DNA of 64,000 bases. Origin: Rikenella sp031549665. Its GTDB lineage: Bacteria > Bacteroidota > Bacteroidia > Bacteroidales > Rikenellaceae. Made by a program: the position numbers and the translations under genes. Below the pieces are notes generated by a model. The model made no database searches and was not told the DNA's origin. It worked only from the letters and a program-made list of their open reading frames with translations. The stretch lies in the NCBI GenBank assembly GCA_031549665.1, contig JAVBPJ010000006.1, positions 1 through 64,000 of the forward strand. The letters run 5' to 3'. Below are positions 50,079 through 57,601 of the stretch, in pieces; position 1 is the stretch's first letter; every line of letters begins with the position of its first letter.

Positions 50079-51551
50079 ATGTCGTTCCTCGATGATAAAG
50101 TAGTAGCCGAAGGCCTTACCTTCGATGACGTACTGCTGGTTCCCGCCTATTCCGAAGTGTTGCCCCGCGATGTGTCGATCGCCTCGCGTTTTTCGCGCAA
50201 CGTACCCATCAACACGCCGATCGTTTCGGCGGCCATGGACACGGTAACCGAGGCCGACCTGGCCATTGCCATCGCCCGTTCGGGCGGCATCGGGGTGATC
50301 CACAAAAACATGTCGATCGAACAGCAGGCCCATCAGGTGCGCAAGGTGAAAAGGGCCGAAAACGGCATGATCTACGATCCCATCGTCATCGGACCCGACA
50401 ATTCGGTGGGCGAGGCGGTGAGCCTGATGCGCGAAAACAAGATCGGCGGCATCCCGGTGATCGACGACGACAGAAAGCTGATCGGCATTGTGACCAACCG
50501 CGACCTGCGCTTCCAAACCGATAACTCGCGCCTGATCCGCGAGGTGATGACCAGCGAAAACCTTGTTACCACGCAAAATCCCGACCTCAACGAGGCCGCC
50601 AAAATACTCCTCGAGAACAAGATCGAGAAACTGCCCGTGGTGGACGGCAGCGGACACCTCGTAGGATTGTTGACTTACAAGGATATTACCAAAGTAAAGG
50701 ACAACCCCAATGCGGCTAAGGACGCCAAAGGCCGCCTGCGGGTAGCCGCCGGTGTGGGCGTTACGCACGACACGATGGAACGGGTCGAGGCGCTCTACAA
50801 ATCGGGGGTCGACGCCATTGTGATCGACACGGCGCACGGCCATTCGCGCGGGGTGGTCGAAAAACTCAAGGAGGTGAAAGCCAAATACCCCGACCTCGAC
50901 GTGGTGGTGGGCAACGTGGGTACGGGCGATGCGGCCAAAATGCTGGCCGACGCGGGCGCCGACGGCGTGAAAGTGGGCATCGGCCCGGGGTCGATCTGCA
51001 CCACGCGCATCATTGCCGGTATCGGCGTGCCGCAACTGCACGCCATTTACGACGTGGCCAAAGCCTTGCGGGGAACCGGCGTGCCGATCATCGCCGACGG
51101 CGGGATCCGCTATTCGGGCGACATTGTCAAGGCGCTTGCCGCCGGAGCCGACTGCATCATGGCGGGGTCGATGTTCGCGGGGGTCGAGGAATCGCCCGGC
51201 GAAACGATCATCTACAACGGCCGCAAGTTCAAGTCGTACCGCGGCATGGGTTCGCTCGAAGCGATGCAGAAGGGGTCGAAAGACCGCTATTTCCAGGACG
51301 TGGAGGACGACATCAAAAAGCTGGTTCCGGAAGGAATCGCCGCCCGGGTTCCGTACAAGGGAAGCCTGTCGGAGGTGATTTACCAAATGCTGGGCGGCCT
51401 GCGCGCCGGCATGGGCTACTGCGGCGCCGCGAATATCGAGGCGCTCAAAAAGGCGCGCTTCATCCGCATCACCGGCAGCGGCATGCAGGAAAGCCACCCG
51501 CACGACGTTACCATCACCCGCGAAGCCCCCAACTACAGCCGCCAGGACTAA
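50079..51551 (+). CDS. guaB: IMP dehydrogenase
   Basis: The 490-residue enzyme has the TIM-barrel start VAEGLTFDDVLLVPAYSEVLPRDVS. Two CBS domains are inserted (about 95-210). The catalytic loop is GPGSICTTRI (Cys307), followed by the flap GMGSLEAM and the YKG loop. It oxidises IMP to XMP, the committed step to GMP. Length and motifs are normal. It is monocistronic with a very strong terminator. Confidence 0.97.
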   Translation: MSFLDDKVVAEGLTFDDVLLVPAYSEVLPRDVSIASRFSRNVPINTPIVSAAMDTVTEADLAIAIARSGGIGVIHKNMSIEQQAHQVRKVKRAENGMIYDPIVIGPDNSVGEAVSLMRENKIGGIPVIDDDRKLIGIVTNRDLRFQTDNSRLIREVMTSENLVTTQNPDLNEAAKILLENKIEKLPVVDGSGHLVGLLTYKDITKVKDNPNAAKDAKGRLRVAAGVGVTHDTMERVEALYKSGVDAIVIDTAHGHSRGVVEKLKEVKAKYPDLDVVVGNVGTGDAAKMLADAGADGVKVGIGPGSICTTRIIAGIGVPQLHAIYDVAKALRGTGVPIIADGGIRYSGDIVKALAAGADCIMAGSMFAGVEESPGETIIYNGRKFKSYRGMGSLEAMQKGSKDRYFQDVEDDIKKLVPEGIAARVPYKGSLSEVIYQMLGGLRAGMGYCGAANIEALKKARFIRITGSGMQESHPHDVTITREAPNYSRQD

Positions 51552-51584
51552 GCGGAGGGCCGCAGGGCGCTTTCATTCGTAAGG

Positions 51585-51628
51585 AAGCGGCCAGGAAAGT
51601 CTCAAACTTTCCTGGCCGCTTTGCGTTT
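51585..51628 (+). terminator. Terminator of guaB
   Basis: A perfect 16-bp stem AAGCGGCCAGGAAAGT/ACTTTCCTGGCCGCTT with loop CTCAA, followed by TTGCGTTT. Confidence 0.88.
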
Positions 51629-51673
51629 GGGGCGCGTTGTCGAAAGGGAATCCTTTCGGAGCCGTATCGACCG

Positions 51674-52579
51674 TTACAGATTGAGGCCGCCTTGCTTGCG
51701 GCGGGCGAAGAGCAGGTCGATCAGCAGAATGGTTGCAGGAACCAGTATTTGCCAGCCGTTCAGCAGCATATGGCCCGTTGAATCGGTTGCAGGCCCCGTT
51801 TGCAGCAGCGAGAAAAAGTAGACGCCCGGAATCGCTCCGTGCAACAGGATCGGGGTGAGCAGGGTGCGCGATTCGCGTAGCGCGTGCGCCAGATAGAACG
51901 ACAGAACAATGCACGACAGGAACGAGACGCCGATCTTAATCAGGTATTCGTAGCCGTGCATATAGACGGGCGCGAGCAATTTGGGAATCCCCCAAAGCGC
52001 CCAAATCAGGCCGATCAGCAACTGTTTCTTCGTGAACGAGCCGCCGAGTTCTTTTTGCAGAAAACCCCGCCAGGCCAGCTCTCCGCCCACACCCAGGGTG
52101 AGGGCGCCCACAATACATTGGAGCATCATCCCGCCGAACGAGGCCAGTGCCACTTGCAGAAAACGTACCGCGCCTGAATCGGAAAGCGCATACCCGTTCA
52201 TGGTGTGGGGATGGGAGGCATCCAGCGAAAGTTGTCCGAAAAAGCCGATTCCCGCCAGATTTCCGCCGAGGTAGGTCAGCAACAGGAGCAATACGGGCAG
52301 CAATAAAAGGGTCAGCAACAGGTATTTCCAGAACCCTTGCGGAACCATGCCCCGGAAGGTGAGGAGGTAGTTTGCGAACAGTTGTTTGAGGTTTCCTTTT
52401 TCAACGATCCATACGGCTGCCAGCGGGGTGAATCCGTAGAGTAACTCGAAGAGCCCCGACCAGAAATAATAGGGGGAGTCGCTTATCGAAAGCGTGCGCA
52501 GAACCACCATCTGTGTCGCCCCCAGCACAACGACCAACAGGGCGAGAACGATGAAAAAACGGGTTAGTTTTGTGTTCAT
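51674..52579 (-). CDS. CPBP/CAAX-like intramembrane protein, catalytic motifs partly degenerate
   Basis: The 301-residue protein has about eight membrane helices and the ABI/CPBP layout. Motif 1 (usually EExxxR) reads GELAWRGFLQKEL, keeping one Glu and the Arg. Motif 2 (FxxxH) reads WALWGIPKL without the histidine. Motif 3 keeps histidine in LLTPILLHGAIPG. Family members are intramembrane endopeptidases or bacteriocin self-immunity proteins; loss of catalytic residues suggests a non-proteolytic or altered role (inference). A palindrome overlaps its promoter. Confidence 0.75.
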   Translation of the reverse strand: MNTKLTRFFIVLALLVVVLGATQMVVLRTLSISDSPYYFWSGLFELLYGFTPLAAVWIVEKGNLKQLFANYLLTFRGMVPQGFWKYLLLTLLLLPVLLLLLTYLGGNLAGIGFFGQLSLDASHPHTMNGYALSDSGAVRFLQVALASFGGMMLQCIVGALTLGVGGELAWRGFLQKELGGSFTKKQLLIGLIWALWGIPKLLAPVYMHGYEYLIKIGVSFLSCIVLSFYLAHALRESRTLLTPILLHGAIPGVYFFSLLQTGPATDSTGHMLLNGWQILVPATILLIDLLFARRKQGGLNL

Positions 52580-52614
52580 GTTCGGTCTGTTTTTGAAAAT
52601 GAGCGAGATGGGAA

Positions 52615-52630
52615 TAGTACAAATGTACTA
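52615..52630. promoter_or_regulatory. Palindromic operator candidate over the CPBP promoter
   Basis: TAGTACA AA TGTACTA, perfect 7-bp arms with a 2-bp centre. The minus-strand -7 box TACATTTG (52620-52627) lies wholly inside it, so a bound dimer would block transcription of the CPBP gene. Confidence 0.5.
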
Positions 52631-52773
52631 ATAAACGGCCTGAAATACGATGAAAATAAAAAAAAAGTAGTCGAAATGATGTTTTGTTGAGTGGAACCAC
52701 GGGTATGCCAAAAGGGGAGTCGAGTAGATTGTGAGTCCTATTCTGTCCTGAATACAGTCCCGCAAGAAATAAA

Positions 52774-52805
52774 ATAACTTGGTAATCAATTGATTACCAA
52801 GTTAT
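52774..52805 (-). terminator. Terminator of the tRNA-Leu transcript
   Basis: A 32-bp perfect palindrome (16-bp arms ATAACTTGGTAATCAA and complement) immediately 3' of tRNA-Leu, followed on the minus strand by TTTATTTC. Confidence 0.8.
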
Positions 52806-52809
52806 CTTG

Positions 52810-52894
52810 TACTCCGAGCGGGACTTGAACCCGCACAGCCACTGCTGGCCAAAGGATTTTAAGTCCTTCGTGTCTACCATTCCACCATCGGAGC
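52810..52894 (-). tRNA. tRNA-Leu (anticodon UAA)
   Basis: An 85-nt class II tRNA on the minus strand. The acceptor GCTCCGA pairs with TCGGAGT; anticodon loop CTTAAAA gives UAA; a long variable arm and T-loop GGTTCAAGTCC are present. CCA is not encoded. Confidence 0.93.
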
Positions 52895-52914
52895 GTCGGT
52901 TGGCAGGAACCGCA

Positions 52915-52942
52915 ACAAAAAAAGGGCCTTTGTGATGCCCTT
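52915..52942 (-). terminator. Possible intrinsic terminator between the two tRNAs
   Basis: On the minus strand AAGGGC/GCCCTT arms with an 8-9 nt loop are followed by TTTTTTTG. If it works, tRNA-Leu would need its own promoter, which I do not see; it may instead be a processing signal. Confidence 0.5.
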
Positions 52943-52956
52943 ATCTGTGTGTGTTT

Positions 52957-52976
52957 GAGCGGAAAACGAGACTCGA
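52957..52976 (-). pseudogene. 3' remnant of a tRNA-Gly
   Basis: These 20 bp are identical to 53085-53104, the acceptor and T-arm end of the intact tRNA-Gly. The rest of a tRNA is missing. The copies are 128 bp apart in the same orientation, the arrangement left by tandem duplication or by an element using the tRNA 3' end as attachment core. Confidence 0.6.
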
Positions 52977-53085
52977 CCCGAGGTGCTTTGCGCCGAGGTG
53001 GCCTGCCCGAGGCCGGCTTGTCGGCCGCAAGGCCGGTGCCGAACAGCCGAGGGAGGCAACTGCCCATCTCATCCACTCTGCGTGG

Positions 53086-53158
53086 AGCGGAAAACGAGAC
53101 TCGAACTCGCGACCCCAACCTTGGCAAGGTTGTGCTCTACCAACTGAGCTATTTCCGC
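53086..53158 (-). tRNA. tRNA-Gly (anticodon GCC)
   Basis: A 73-nt tRNA on the minus strand. The acceptor GCGGAAA pairs with TTTCCGC; the D-loop has AGCTCAGTTGGTAGAGC; anticodon stem-loop AACCTTGCCAAGGTT gives GCC; T-loop GAGTTCGAGTCTC. The TACCTTTG box at 53184-53191 is its promoter. Confidence 0.94.
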
Positions 53159-53183
53159 AAATATGTGTTTTAAGAACGCACCA

Positions 53184-53191
53184 CAAAGGTA
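53184..53191 (-). promoter_or_regulatory. -7 box of the tRNA-Gly transcript
   Basis: TACCTTTG on the minus strand, 26 bp before the tRNA 5' end. Confidence 0.6.
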
Positions 53192-53316
53192 ACGGTTTTT
53201 TGTTTTCGGCCAAAAAGTCAGCCCGGCTGGCCGAAAATTTTGCACGGCGGGGGCATCGGAAAGCCGGATAATGCCTACCTTTCACCCATCGGATAACCTA
53301 AAAATCGACCGGATAA

Positions 53317-53742
53317 ATGGAACAGATCAGCATAACATGGAAGGGCGGCATGGCCTACGAAGCCTTGGTGGACGGTTTTTCGGTGCCGCTCGACGCGGCG
53401 GCCGAACACGGCGGAGAGAACGGAGGGCCCCGCCCCAAACCGCTGCTGCTGGTGGCGCTGGCGGGGTGTACGGGGATGGATGTGGCTTCGCTGGCGCGTA
53501 AAATGCGGGTCGAGTTCAGCAGCATCGTCATCGACGCCGAAGCCGATAAGGGCGACGAAATGCCCGCGATCTACACGGCGATGCGGCTGATCTACCGTTT
53601 CGAAGGCGCGGGGATCGATCCCGAAAAGCCCCTTAAAATGGTGGCCCTGTCGCAGGAACGCTACTGCGGCGTGTCGGCCATGCTGGCCAAGGCGGCCCCC
53701 GTCACCTACCAGGTGTGGCTCAACGGAGAGCAGATCGGGTAG
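53317..53742 (+). CDS. OsmC-family protein
   Basis: The 141-residue protein has the OsmC/Ohr fold pattern with LLLVALAGCTGMDVASLARKM (first active Cys) and QERYCGVSAML (second Cys). Proteins of this family reduce organic hydroperoxides with a dithiol pair. This one belongs to the YhfA-like branch rather than Ohr proper; its substrate is unknown. It is a monocistronic gene convergent with the helicase. Confidence 0.85.
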   Translation: MEQISITWKGGMAYEALVDGFSVPLDAAAEHGGENGGPRPKPLLLVALAGCTGMDVASLARKMRVEFSSIVIDAEADKGDEMPAIYTAMRLIYRFEGAGIDPEKPLKMVALSQERYCGVSAMLAKAAPVTYQVWLNGEQIG

Positions 53743-53781
53743 GGGGGCGAAGGGAGAAAATGCCCTAAAACCCAAACGGAG

Positions 53782-55200
53782 CTATTCCTCGGGCAGGAAA
53801 CGAGGATCGTAATTGACCAGGTAGAGCCGCTCGGTGGCCCGTGTGATGGCGGTGTAGAGCCACCGCATCAGGTCGAGGGTCATCGGTTCGGGCCCCAGCA
53901 GCACGGAGTCGAGAAAAACCGCCGACCATTCGCCCCCCTGCGCCTTGTGGCAGGTAACGGCGTAGGCGAACTTGACCTGCAGGGCGCAGTAAAACTCGTC
54001 GGTCATCACCTTTTTATACCGGTCGGCCTTGCGCGCGATGTGGGCGTAGTCGGCCTCGACCGCCATGAACAGCCGTGCGCTTTGTTCGCGCGTGAGCGAG
54101 GGCGATTCGCTGGCCAGCGTGTCCAGCAGCAGCCAGCACTCCAGCGTGTAGTCGTCGTAGTCGGGGAAAGTCAGTTCGGCATACCCGAACCGGAGGCCGT
54201 ACCGCTCGGCGGTGCGGAAAAGTTTGCGCACCCGGGCCGTGTCGCCGTTGGCGATGAAGCTCATCGGGGCCGAGGGGTCGAGTTCGGCGTAGTGGTAGTT
54301 GTTTTTCACGACCATCAGCACGTCGCCCGAACAGATTTCCTGGTCGTGGTCGAGGATCGTGCGGCGGATCCCCTCGTTGTACCGGTTGGCCCGCTTGTTC
54401 GAGCGGGTGATGATGGCGGTTTGATCCTGTCCGTAGCGGCCGTAGCAGGTTTCGATCTCTTCGATCAGCTCGTACCCGTTGATCGAGGTTACTTCGGGGG
54501 CCGAAAGTTCGAACCGCGGAATGTCGGCCCGCCGCTCTTCGATGGATCGGCGGATGGCGGTTGCGTTGCGCAGGATGGCCGAAGCGCCCTCGTGCCGCAC
54601 CACCTCGGACAGGGTGTGGTACCACACATCGCCGTAGCGGCCCATGTACCGGGGATCGAGCGCCGGCGAGGTGTCGTACCCCACGGGCGGAAGCTGCGCC
54701 CCGTCGCCCACGAAAAGCACGCGGTTGTCGTTGCCCTGGTGGATGAAGGTGAGCAGGTCGTCGATCAGGTCGCCCGTGCCGAATTGGGACGATTCGCCCG
54801 AGGCGCCCACCAGCATCGAAGCCTCGTCGATCAGGTAGAGCGTGTCGTTGTTGCGGTTGAAGTTCAGTTCGAACAGCGACTCCTCGCCCCGAACGCGCTC
54901 GCGGTAAATGTGTTTGTGGATGGTTGAGGCCCGTTCGCCGGCCTTGGCTTCCAGCACCTTGGCGGCGCGGCCCGTGGGGGCCAACAACACCTGTTTGACG
55001 CCCATTCCGCGCAGGGTGCGCACCAACGCCCCCAAAAGCGTTGTTTTGCCCGTTCCGGCATACCCGTTCAGTACAAAAATCGCCGACGAATCGCTCGAAG
55101 TGAGGTATTCGGCCAGCCCTTCGATTACTTTTTTTTGCTCGGAAGTTGGCTCAAATACAAAATACTCGTATATTTGGGTCGCAATATGAAGGCTCAGCAC
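53782..55200 (-). CDS. RecD-like ATP-dependent DNA helicase (UvrD_C_2)
   Basis: The 472-residue SF1 helicase has Walker A GYAGTGKTTLL, Walker B LYLIDEASM, motif III VLFVGDGAQLPPVG, and late motifs TCHKAQGGEWSAVFLD and YTAITRATERL. It is shorter than RecD2 because the N-terminal extension is absent. This form is widespread in Bacteroidetes. Its role is presumably in repair or recombination; direction of movement (5'-3' in relatives) is inferred. The promoter of the downstream divergent gene lies within its first codons. Confidence 0.88.
   Translation of the reverse strand: MLSLHIATQIYEYFVFEPTSEQKKVIEGLAEYLTSSDSSAIFVLNGYAGTGKTTLLGALVRTLRGMGVKQVLLAPTGRAAKVLEAKAGERASTIHKHIYRERVRGEESLFELNFNRNNDTLYLIDEASMLVGASGESSQFGTGDLIDDLLTFIHQGNDNRVLFVGDGAQLPPVGYDTSPALDPRYMGRYGDVWYHTLSEVVRHEGASAILRNATAIRRSIEERRADIPRFELSAPEVTSINGYELIEEIETCYGRYGQDQTAIITRSNKRANRYNEGIRRTILDHDQEICSGDVLMVVKNNYHYAELDPSAPMSFIANGDTARVRKLFRTAERYGLRFGYAELTFPDYDDYTLECWLLLDTLASESPSLTREQSARLFMAVEADYAHIARKADRYKKVMTDEFYCALQVKFAYAVTCHKAQGGEWSAVFLDSVLLGPEPMTLDLMRWLYTAITRATERLYLVNYDPRFLPEE
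55146..55176 (+). promoter_or_regulatory. Promoter of the 210-aa conserved protein
   Basis: TTG at 55146-55148 and TATATTTG at 55169-55176 with a 20-bp spacer. It sits inside the 5' end of the helicase gene on the other strand and would give an 85-nt leader. Confidence 0.55.
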
Positions 55201-55265
55201 GGCTTAATGTGTTTGAAACGAACTCAAAACTCTCTTTCAGGAACAAACTTAACACAATCATACAG

Positions 55266-55898
55266 ATGAAAAAAATTCTTCTCTCGATTCTTTTGGTCGC
55301 CGTTATCCTGGCATTGGCTTGGTGGCTCGTGTCGATTTTCAGAACCCCGCTGGAATTCGAAAGACAACGCAAGGAACGCGAAGTTTACGTGATCGACCGC
55401 CTGAAGGACATCCGTACCGCACAACGCGCCTACCGGGCGAAGTACCAAAAATTCACCCCCAGTCTCGATGAGTTGATCGCATTTGTTGAAAAAGACTCGA
55501 TGGTGTACGAGCGCTCCATCGGCTCGGCCGACGACTCGGTAGCCGTGGCTCGCGGTCTTGTGCGTACCGAACGCTTCAGAATGGCCGTGAAAGACACCAT
55601 TTCGTTCCTCTCCGTCCCCATGGACAAGGTCGACGACCTGCGCTACATTCCCTTCTCGGAAATGGCCACCGGCGAACTCAAACAATTCAAAATGGACACT
55701 ACTTCGATCGAAACCGAATCGAAAGTGGTGGTACCCGTTGTTGAAGTGATGGCCCCCTATGCCGACTGGTTGGGCGACCTGGACAAACAGGAGCTGATCA
55801 ACTACCGCCACTACCGCGTTAAAACCCTTGGCCGCGACGACGGACTGAAGGTAGGTTCGCTGATCGCCACCACCAACGAAGCGGGGAACTGGGAATAA
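55266..55898 (+). CDS. Conserved membrane-anchored protein of unknown function
   Basis: The 210-residue protein has one N-terminal helix (MKKILLSILLVAVILALAWWLVSIF). A soluble region follows that begins EFERQRKEREVYVIDRLKDIRTAQRAYRAKYQKFTPSLDELIAFV, reminiscent of the pilin-like helix-plus-domain pattern of type II secretion pseudopilins, without a prepilin cleavage motif. No catalytic motif. It precedes DUF3822 and rsmD, an order I recognise as common in Bacteroidetes. I use the ATG at 55266; the longer frame runs into the helicase gene. Confidence 0.72.
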   Translation: MKKILLSILLVAVILALAWWLVSIFRTPLEFERQRKEREVYVIDRLKDIRTAQRAYRAKYQKFTPSLDELIAFVEKDSMVYERSIGSADDSVAVARGLVRTERFRMAVKDTISFLSVPMDKVDDLRYIPFSEMATGELKQFKMDTTSIETESKVVVPVVEVMAPYADWLGDLDKQELINYRHYRVKTLGRDDGLKVGSLIATTNEAGNWE

Positions 55899-55956
55899 CT
55901 CCGCAGGCCCCCTCGCGTCAGGGAGAATCCCCCCGTACAAAACAACCGATCGGGAG

Positions 55957-56652
55957 ATGAATTCAGCCCCCACCCTCACCAAGCTATCCATCCGGCTCAC
56001 CCCGGATGGATTTTCTTTTCTGCTTCTGGATCCGGAGGGGGGGGCGACCCCGCTGTCCGGCAGCCTGGCCGAAGTGCTGGCCGCCTCGGACGACCCCTCT
56101 CCGCTGGTGGAAACCCCGCACGGCGGAGTTGTGCTGGTGCCGCGCGAAGTGTTCGAGCCGCAGCGCACGGAACAGTACCTGCGCGCCTCGAACCGGCTGG
56201 TGGCCGGCATGGCGAACCTGTACAACGACACCCTGTCGGAACGGGCCGCGGCCCTGTGGCAGGCTCCGGCCGAATGGGTCGATCTGTGCCGGACCCACGC
56301 CCCCGACGCCATTCATTACCATCCGCTGCAACTGTTGCTCGATTTCGAAGCCTCCGGCACGGTTTTTTTGCTGATCGAACAGGGGTGGGCGCACCTGGCC
56401 CTTTACAAAGAGGGTATTTCGCTCTACGCCGCCGAAAGCCTGCCGTTCCACACCCCCGACGACCTGTTGTACTACCTGTTCCGACTGCTGAAACAGGACG
56501 GATTCACCTCTTATTGCCTGGTGCTTATTACGCCCGAAGCGGCCCGGTGGGAGCCTTTCTTCGCCCCCCACTTCCTGCGGATCGAACCGGTGGACGACCC
56601 CCATTACATTCCCCGGGCGGTGTATCGACGTTATGCGGATCATTGGCGGTAG
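55957..56652 (+). CDS. DUF3822 family protein
   Basis: The 231-residue protein shows the DUF3822 pattern: N-terminal LTKLSIRLTPDGFSFLLLD, central LVAGMANLYNDTL, and an actin/ASKHA-like middle HYHPLQLLLDFEASGTVFLLIEQGWAHLALYKEG. DUF3822 proteins are Bacteroidetes-specific and uncharacterised, commonly encoded immediately before rsmD and coaD. It overlaps rsmD by 20 bp, so the two are translationally coupled. Confidence 0.82.
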   Translation: MNSAPTLTKLSIRLTPDGFSFLLLDPEGGATPLSGSLAEVLAASDDPSPLVETPHGGVVLVPREVFEPQRTEQYLRASNRLVAGMANLYNDTLSERAAALWQAPAEWVDLCRTHAPDAIHYHPLQLLLDFEASGTVFLLIEQGWAHLALYKEGISLYAAESLPFHTPDDLLYYLFRLLKQDGFTSYCLVLITPEAARWEPFFAPHFLRIEPVDDPHYIPRAVYRRYADHWR

Positions 56653-57175
56653 CCGTCGCAGGCGCAACATCCTGCCTCCCCGGAATTTCCGGGCGCGGCC
56701 CACGACCGATTTCGCCAAAGAGAACCTGTTCAACGTGCTGGCCAACGAGTTCGATTTCGAAGAGATCGAGGTGCTGGACCTGTTTTCGGGTACGGGCTCG
56801 ATCAGCTACGAATTCGCCTCGCGCGGCGCGCGGCGGGTGGTGTCGGTGGAGCTCCATCCCGTGCATCAACGGTTTATTGCAACGACGGCGATCGAGCTGG
56901 GATTCGATCAACTGTTGAGTATTCGCTCCAACGCGTTTGTTTATTTGAGGAGCGCTCAGGGGCCGTTCGACGTGGTGTTCGCCGATCCTCCGTACGATCT
57001 GGAGGGCATCGAGGCCTTGCCCGATCAGGTGTTCGCCGGAGGGCTGCTGCGGTCCGGAGGGTTGTTTATTCTGGAACATTCCGATCAGAAGGATTTCTCG
57101 TCGCACCCCCGTTTCTCCGAAAAACGCAGCTATGGCAGCGTCAACTTCTCGTTTTTCAGGCCGATAGGGGAATAA
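56633..57175 (+). CDS. rsmD: 16S rRNA (guanine(966)-N2)-methyltransferase RsmD
   Basis: The 180-residue methyltransferase begins MRIIGGSRRRRNILPP and has the SAM motif VLDLFSGTGSISYEFASRGA and catalytic ADPPYD. It modifies G966 of 16S rRNA. It overlaps DUF3822 by 20 bp. Degenerate tandem repeats start at its stop codon. Confidence 0.93.
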   Translation: MRIIGGSRRRRNILPPRNFRARPTTDFAKENLFNVLANEFDFEEIEVLDLFSGTGSISYEFASRGARRVVSVELHPVHQRFIATTAIELGFDQLLSIRSNAFVYLRSAQGPFDVVFADPPYDLEGIEALPDQVFAGGLLRSGGLFILEHSDQKDFSSHPRFSEKRSYGSVNFSFFRPIGE

Positions 57176-57338
57176 CGAACTGTATCCGGTTGGAAGTTGG
57201 ATATCTCAGTAGGCCGATCGGGACGTCCACTACGGGAGTGAACGATGCGTCCAATTAGGGGTTGGGTATATCTGGTCGCATTGTTTTGCGTTGGTTTTCA
57301 AAGTGAACGATGTATTCACCAGAGGTTGGGTATATCTG
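57172..57338 (+). repeat. Degenerate tandem repeat, about 65-bp period
   Basis: Units at 57237-57274 and 57302-57338 share AGTGAACGATG and GGTTGGGTATATCTG with a variable centre. A weaker third unit at about 57172-57207 ends in GTTGGATATCTC and overlaps the rsmD stop. The block lies between rsmD and the tRNA-Asp promoter. Nothing else was seen in it. Confidence 0.6.
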
Positions 57339-57383
57339 TCGGTTGATTACCCTCGGGACAGTCTTATTTTTTGCGCGAGATAT

Positions 57384-57414
57384 TTTGAAAATCGGCGAAG
57401 AGTGCGTACCTTTG
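57384..57414 (+). promoter_or_regulatory. Promoter of tRNA-Asp
   Basis: TTTG at 57384-57387 and TACCTTTG at 57407-57414 with a 19-bp spacer, 18 bp before the tRNA. Confidence 0.72.
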
Positions 57415-57432
57415 TACCCACAAACCAGAAAC

Positions 57433-57506
57433 GGTGTGGTAGTTCAGCTGGTTAGAATACCTGCCTGTCACGCAGGGGGTCGCGGGTTCGAGTCCCGTCC
57501 ATACCG
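57433..57506 (+). tRNA. tRNA-Asp (anticodon GUC)
   Basis: A 74-nt tRNA. The acceptor GGTGTGG pairs with CCATACC (one G-T); anticodon stem-loop CCTGCCTGTCACGCAGG gives GTC; T-loop GGGTTCGAGTCCC. Discriminator G; CCA not encoded. Confidence 0.95.
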
Positions 57507-57510
57507 CAAA

Positions 57511-57536
57511 AGCGCTCCCTAGGGAGCGCTTTTTTA
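57511..57536 (+). terminator. Terminator of tRNA-Asp
   Basis: AGCGCTCCCT/AGGGAGCGCT perfect palindrome followed by TTTTTAT. Confidence 0.9.
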
Positions 57537-57601
57537 TGTGCTTTTTACGTAGAAGTGGAGCTTTTTTGTACACTAAGCGAAATCGGGAGCACGAACTTAT
57601 C

